This document shows positions 60,125 to 64,000 of a stretch of 64,000 nt of DNA, piece by piece. Made by a program: the position numbers and the translations under genes. This DNA comes from Desulfocorpusculum sp964414345 (GTDB lineage: Bacteria; Desulfobacterota; Desulfocorpusculales; Desulfocorpusculum), in NCBI GenBank assembly GCA_964414345.1, contig CAYPWF010000010.1, positions 1 through 64,000 on the forward strand, read 5' to 3'. How positions within the stretch are numbered: position 1 is the first letter of the stretch; every line of letters begins with the position of its first letter. The notes beneath the pieces were generated by a model that made no database searches, had not been told where the DNA came from, and worked only from the letters and a program-made list of their open reading frames with translations.

Positions 60125-61498
60125 TCAAGAAGCGCGCCTTAGTTTGAAGGCCGAAAACCCGTCCATTCCGTGCTTATGGGGAAAGGTGCGCAGGAATCCA
60201 TCCGGGCCCACCAAAGCTGCGGCCTCCAAAGGCAGCCCTTGGGCAGAGACCAGCAGTTCCAAGCCCAAGCCTTTTCCCAGAATGGCTTCCCTTACTGCTT
60301 CTGTTTCCTCCTGGGTGTGGGTGCAGACGCTGTAGAGCAATATCCCGCCAGGGGCCAAAAGAAGGGCCATATTTTCCAACATCCGGATCTGGATTTTGGA
60401 CATACGGGAGATGTCTTGGGGAGTTCGCCTCCATTTGGCATCAGGATTCCTTCTCAGAACACCCAGGCCTGAACACGGGGCGTCCAGGAGAATACGCTGA
60501 AAAGGACCCCTGGGGAGACTGGAGGGATCCAAGAGATCGGTTTTCTGGATGGTTACACAGCTGATGCCCAGCCGCCTGCACTCCTGAGACAAGAGATGGA
60601 GCCTGGATTTGTGGATATCCAGGGCCAGGATCCTTCCTTTGTTTCCCAGGAGTTGAGCCATGTGAGCGGTTTTGCCGCCCGGGGCCGCACATGCATCCAG
60701 CACAGTCTGGTCTTCCTGGAGCTCCAGCCAGTGGGAGATGAGCTGAGAGGCCTCATCCTGCACTTGGAACCAGCCGCGTCGAAAAGGCCCTAGGCTGCTC
60801 AAAGGTGTTTGAATTTTTCCAACCTGTACAGCCTCGGGGCTGAACTTGGTGGGGAAAACCTCCAAACCTTCTTGCTCAAGAGCTTTCATCAATCCATCAC
60901 GGCTGATCTTAAGGGTGTTGGTCCTCAGGGTAATGGGCGGCACCTGATTGTTGGCAAGACAAAGCGCCCTTGCTTCGCTTGAGCCCCATTGCTGAATCCA
61001 TTTCTCAACCATCCAAAGGGGGTGGGATGTTTCCATGGCTATACGCTCTGAATCAGGCAAAGCGGAATCCACCTGAAGCAGAGAGCGGCCCTTTTCGGCC
61101 AGGGCTCGAAGCACCCCATTGACGAAGCCTGCGGCATAGCCCAAACCCAACTCCCTCACCAGCTCCACGGTTTCGTTGACTGCTGCGGGGACCGGGATCC
61201 GCTCCAGGAAGAGGATCTGATATGCACCCATGCGAAGGGCTGAGAGAAGTTTGCCGGGGATCCTGGACAAGGGGCGGGAACTCACCCGGCTTAAAGCCAT
61301 GTCCAGGCTTGCCTGCCACCTAAGGGTGCCCATTACCAACTCTTGGGCAAGAGCTTTGTCTTGGCGTGCAAGTGTGGGATCCCTCTCGAGTCTGGCAGAA
61401 AGGAGCAGATCAGGGTAAGCCTCTTGGCGTTGGGTGCGCCAAAGCACTTCCCAGGCCAAGCGCCTGGCTCCTCCATATTTTCTCCTGCTTTCATCCAT
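60125..61498 (-). CDS. rsmB: 16S rRNA m5C967 methyltransferase RsmB
   Basis: 457 residues: an N-terminal NusB-like RNA-binding domain (RLAWEVLWRTQRQEAYPDLL; VNETVELVRELGLGYAAGFVNG) and a Rossmann methyltransferase (DACAAPGGKTAHMAQLLGN). Catalytic cysteines are in DAPCSGLGV and SVCTHTQEE. Third gene after def and fmt; 165 bp separate it from fmt, with nothing else recognisable there. Confidence 0.94.
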   Translation of the reverse strand: MDESRRKYGGARRLAWEVLWRTQRQEAYPDLLLSARLERDPTLARQDKALAQELVMGTLRWQASLDMALSRVSSRPLSRIPGKLLSALRMGAYQILFLERIPVPAAVNETVELVRELGLGYAAGFVNGVLRALAEKGRSLLQVDSALPDSERIAMETSHPLWMVEKWIQQWGSSEARALCLANNQVPPITLRTNTLKISRDGLMKALEQEGLEVFPTKFSPEAVQVGKIQTPLSSLGPFRRGWFQVQDEASQLISHWLELQEDQTVLDACAAPGGKTAHMAQLLGNKGRILALDIHKSRLHLLSQECRRLGISCVTIQKTDLLDPSSLPRGPFQRILLDAPCSGLGVLRRNPDAKWRRTPQDISRMSKIQIRMLENMALLLAPGGILLYSVCTHTQEETEAVREAILGKGLGLELLVSAQGLPLEAAALVGPDGFLRTFPHKHGMDGFSAFKLRRAS

Positions 61499-61663
61499 GG
61501 GCTTCCATAGCCTTTAGGCCCACAAGATCTCCTTCTGAATTACTGGGCCTCAGATCCAAAGCCCAACCAGCCTTTGGGAGGATCCGTGCGAGGGGTTTGT
61601 GGCTGGAGAAGGGACCAGGCCTGCCGGGAGTTTGCGACCCATTAAAGGGACTTCAGGACTGGC

Positions 61664-62605
61664 CTAATCGGATCCCAGGATTTCCCCCTCGGACATACCC
61701 CTTCCGGATATGAAGGCCTGGGCCGTCATGATCGGTCTGGCTTCAGGTTGCAGTTTCAGGACCTCCAAAATGCCTTTTCCCGTGGCTATCCAGAGGCTTT
61801 CCCCTCTGGCCTTTAGGATTGTGCCCGGCCTTTGGTCTGATTCCAGAGCCAGGGCTCTAGCCTTTAGGATCTTTAGCTGTTTGCCCCTCCAAGAGGTATA
61901 GGCAGCAGGCCATGGGAGCATGGCTCTTACCTTTCTGCATATTCTCTGTGCTGTTTCCTCCCAAATTATCCGCCCGTCCTGCTTGCGAAGCCTGGGGGCG
62001 TATGTGGCTTCTTCATCTCTTTGGGGGGAGCAAACCAGCTCCCCCTTCTCCAGCTTATCCAAGCTCTCCACCATGAGCCCTGCCCCCAGCAAAGAGAGTC
62101 TCTCTGAGAGCTCTTGGGCATCCTCCTCCACTCCTATGGGGGTTTTTACAAAAGACAGCACAGGCCCTGTGTCCAAGCCCTCATCCATCTGAATCACGCT
62201 CAAGCCCGTCACCTCATCCCCCATCAGGATGGCCCAGGCGATGGGAGCGGCCCCTCTGTGACGAGGCAGAAGTGAGGCGTGAAGGTTAAGGCAACCCAGA
62301 GGCGGTATCTCTAAGAAAGCGGGAGGAAGAATCTGTCCATAGGCCACCACCACAGCAACATCGGGCTTTAGAAGCCGGATCTCACGCAAACAATCAGGAT
62401 CTCCGGCCCGCTGTGGTTCCATGACCTTGAGGCCTGCCTTCAAGGCAGTGCTCTTCACCGGGGAAGGTTTCAGAATGCGGCCTCTGCCCGCCGGCCTGTC
62501 CGGCTGGGTGATCACACTCAACACTTTGTGCGAAGATTCCAAGATGGCCTGCAGGGTTGGAACCGCAAAAGCTGGTGTCCCCACGAAGAGGACCCGAAGG
62601 CTCAT
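61664..62605 (-). CDS. fmt: Methionyl-tRNA formyltransferase
   Basis: 313 residues. N-terminal formyltransferase domain with FVGTPAFAVPTLQAI, NLHASLLPRHRGAAPI and MDEGLDTGPVL (active-site Asn/His/Asp), and a C-terminal OB-like domain. Forms initiator fMet-tRNA. ATG 62605 overlaps the def stop (ATGA). Confidence 0.97.
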   Translation of the reverse strand: MSLRVLFVGTPAFAVPTLQAILESSHKVLSVITQPDRPAGRGRILKPSPVKSTALKAGLKVMEPQRAGDPDCLREIRLLKPDVAVVVAYGQILPPAFLEIPPLGCLNLHASLLPRHRGAAPIAWAILMGDEVTGLSVIQMDEGLDTGPVLSFVKTPIGVEEDAQELSERLSLLGAGLMVESLDKLEKGELVCSPQRDEEATYAPRLRKQDGRIIWEETAQRICRKVRAMLPWPAAYTSWRGKQLKILKARALALESDQRPGTILKARGESLWIATGKGILEVLKLQPEARPIMTAQAFISGRGMSEGEILGSD

Positions 62606-63114
62606 GCCGAAGCCCTTGCGGCCTCTTTGAGCCGCCTGCGCCGGTAAAGCTCTCTTTTGAGGGAACTTACTTTGTCAATGATCAACCTGCCGTCCAGATG
62701 ATCCAGCTCGTGTTGTAGGGCTATTGCCAGAAGTCCCTCGGCCTTTATCTGAAATCTCTTCCCCGAGAGATCCTGGCCTGCCATGAGCACCTTTTCCATG
62801 CGGGAGACTTCCACCAGCATGTCAGGCACGCTCAGGCAACCCTCTTCCCAGATGATCTGGCCCTCCCCTTCTAAAATCTCAGGATTAATAAAGACCATGG
62901 GTCCGGCATTCTCCTGGTGGGAGGAGACATCCACCACAAAAAGCCGTATGTTTCGACCCACCTGCGGTGCTGCTAGCCCTACTCCAGGAGCCTGGTACAT
63001 GGTTTGGAACATGTCTTCCACCAGCCGTTTCAGATCCTGAGGGTTTCCCTTCACCGGCAGACTGGGTCGCTTAAGAATTGGGTCCGGATATGTAAGAATC
63101 TTAAGCAGGCTCAT
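62602..63114 (-). CDS. def: Peptide deformylase
   Basis: 170 residues with all three metalloenzyme motifs: GVGLAAPQVG, EGCLSVP and QHELDH. Removes the N-formyl group from nascent proteins. It leads the def-fmt-rsmB unit and is divergent from rpe. Confidence 0.97.
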   Translation of the reverse strand: MSLLKILTYPDPILKRPSLPVKGNPQDLKRLVEDMFQTMYQAPGVGLAAPQVGRNIRLFVVDVSSHQENAGPMVFINPEILEGEGQIIWEEGCLSVPDMLVEVSRMEKVLMAGQDLSGKRFQIKAEGLLAIALQHELDHLDGRLIIDKVSSLKRELYRRRRLKEAARASA

Positions 63115-63125
63115 TGCGAGGCCCC

Positions 63126-63154
63126 TTGTCAGCGCAAGCCATTTTCTTTACTAT
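63126..63154 (+). promoter_or_regulatory. Putative promoter of rpe
   Basis: TTGTCA (63126-63131), 17-bp spacer, TACTAT (63149-63154), in the divergent def/rpe interval and 35 bp before the chosen rpe start. Confidence 0.6.
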
Positions 63155-63188
63155 AGAAAACCGGTCAGACCAAGTCAAGGAATCCGCC

Positions 63189-63926
63189 TTGCAGACAAAA
63201 GAAAACTTGATCTCCAGATCCGCCAAAATAGCCCCGTCGCTCTTGTCCGCCGACTTCGGCCGCCTGGCAGAGGAAGTCCTGGCTTTGGAACGGGCCGGAG
63301 CAGACTGGATCCATCTGGATGTGATGGACGGGCATTTTGTGCCCAACATCACCTTCGGTCCCCGCACCGTGGAGGCAGTGCGCAGTGTCACCAGCCTCCC
63401 CTTGGAAGCACACCTTATGGTGGAAAACCCGGATCGTCATCTCAAGGCCTTTGTCTCGGCAGGAGCAGACCTGGTCACCGTGCATGTGGAGGTATGCACC
63501 CATCTTCACAGGACCTTGCAACGCATCCGGGATCTTGGGGCCAGCCCGGGGGTGGTTCTAAACCCTTCCACCCCTCTGAGTTCCTTGGAATATGTGCTGG
63601 AGGAAGTAGCACTGGTGATGATAATGACCGTGAATCCGGGTTTTGGGGGGCAGAACTTTATTCAAGCCATGATTCCCAAGATCCGGACCCTGCGCAAGAT
63701 GATGGACGAGAGGGATTCCCGGGCTGAGTTGGAGGTGGACGGGGGGGTTCACTTGGGCAACCTCAAAGAGGTGGCAAGGGCCGGGGCCACGGTTTTCGTC
63801 TCCGGCACAGGCATCCTGGGTACAGAGGACTACGCGACCACCATCCGACGCATGCGGGAGGAGATAAGACTGGCCAAGGCTGGGGGAGGTTTGGATGCGG
63901 CGGACAAAGGTTCCTCCGCTGGATGA
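63189..63926 (+). CDS. rpe: Ribulose-phosphate 3-epimerase
   Basis: About 245 residues. Interconverts ribulose 5-phosphate and xylulose 5-phosphate. APSLLSADFGRLAEEV, WIHLDVMDGHFVPNITFGP, MTVNPGFGGQ and VDGGV carry the metal and phosphate ligands. No ATG fits; TTG 63189 with AAGGA 7 bp upstream is my choice, though the frame is open back to 63114. The C-terminus overlaps the next gene by 32 bp. Confidence 0.94.
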   Translation: MQTKENLISRSAKIAPSLLSADFGRLAEEVLALERAGADWIHLDVMDGHFVPNITFGPRTVEAVRSVTSLPLEAHLMVENPDRHLKAFVSAGADLVTVHVEVCTHLHRTLQRIRDLGASPGVVLNPSTPLSSLEYVLEEVALVMIMTVNPGFGGQNFIQAMIPKIRTLRKMMDERDSRAELEVDGGVHLGNLKEVARAGATVFVSGTGILGTEDYATTIRRMREEIRLAKAGGGLDAADKGSSAG

Positions 63927-64000
63927 GGACAAGATACTGGATGCGCCCATAGGCCTGGACGCAGAGGTCCTTGGGGGAAAAGACTTGGGGCCTCTTTCCC
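63895..64000 (+). CDS. Unidentified gene, 5' end only (runs off the window)
   Basis: An open frame beginning MRRTKVPPLDEDKILDAPIG runs to the window end (35 codons). GGGGGAGG lies about 5 bp upstream of ATG 63895, an unusually good ribosome-binding site, and the start overlaps rpe by 32 bp as in tight operons. Too little is present to assign a family. Confidence 0.6.
   Translation, partial: MRRTKVPPLDEDKILDAPIGLDAEVLGGKDLGPLS

Noticed and set aside
1..64000. Prophage, integrase or insertion-sequence transposase
   Set aside because: No reading frame with recognisable phage, integrase or transposase motifs was found on either strand.

Overview
The window is GC-rich bacterial chromosome with tightly packed operons, many 1-8 bp start/stop overlaps and heavy use of AGG arginine codons. 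The gene content fits an anaerobic Desulfobacterota-type (former Deltaproteobacteria) organism: a ferredoxin-dependent 2-oxoacid oxidoreductase (korDABC), both an Si-type and a probable Re-type citrate synthase, an Aquifex-like aconitase, a TAXI-type TRAP transporter, an Mrp-type antiporter, an F-ATPase operon with separate b and b' subunits but no a or c genes, and a small protein of the DVU0772 type. This placement is an inference; there is no rRNA in the window. Two runs of N (4420-4519 and 5934-5943) show that it is a draft scaffold.

Layout. 0.1-5.7 kb: tripartite RND efflux operon (outer-membrane factor, adaptor, permease), with an assembly gap inside the permease. 6.3-8.2 kb: aconitase. 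8.6-12.1 kb: TAXI receptor, DUF1850 protein and fused TRAP permease. 12.2-13.3 kb (minus): Si-citrate synthase. 14.4-17.2 kb: korDABC. 17.3-19.6 kb: repeat-rich stretch with a small lipoprotein, tRNA-Asn and a DVU0772-like gene. 19.7-29.8 kb (minus): receiver-only response regulator, PAS histidine kinase, an Mrp-type antiporter operon (E, F, G, MbhD-like, B, C, D, two further NuoL/M-like subunits, two tiny membrane proteins) and a cyclic-nucleotide-binding-domain protein. 30.3-36.2 kb (minus): atp operon. 36.5-42.5 kb (minus): small secreted protein, ndk, a Re-citrate-synthase-like enzyme fused to a C-terminal Cache-like domain, and hisS-aspS. 42.7-51.8 kb (plus): larC, pgpA, cinA, thpR, recA, pilT, recX, alaS. 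52.1-54.5 kb: PocR-domain protein, Tat-exported DUF3108-like protein and YdjM-like membrane protein. 54.5-60.0 kb (minus): NitT/TauT-type ABC importer, sugar-isomerase-like protein and an Old Yellow Enzyme/FAD oxidoreductase. 60.1-63.1 kb (minus): def-fmt-rsmB. 63.2-64.0 kb (plus): rpe and the 5' end of an unidentified gene.

Together the central-metabolism genes cover oxaloacetate plus acetyl-CoA to citrate, citrate to isocitrate, and 2-oxoglutarate/succinyl-CoA interconversion with ferredoxin. The Mrp and ATP synthase operons handle ion and proton gradients.

The most distinctive non-coding feature is a family of about 198-bp intergenic elements with 15-bp terminal inverted repeats (TAGCCCGSATTATTC). 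There are four full-length copies and at least seven degenerate or partial ones, in both orientations, with no transposase nearby. The most distinctive protein is the Re-citrate synthase-Cache fusion at 37.4-39.3 kb, in the same neighbourhood as an ordinary Si-citrate synthase.
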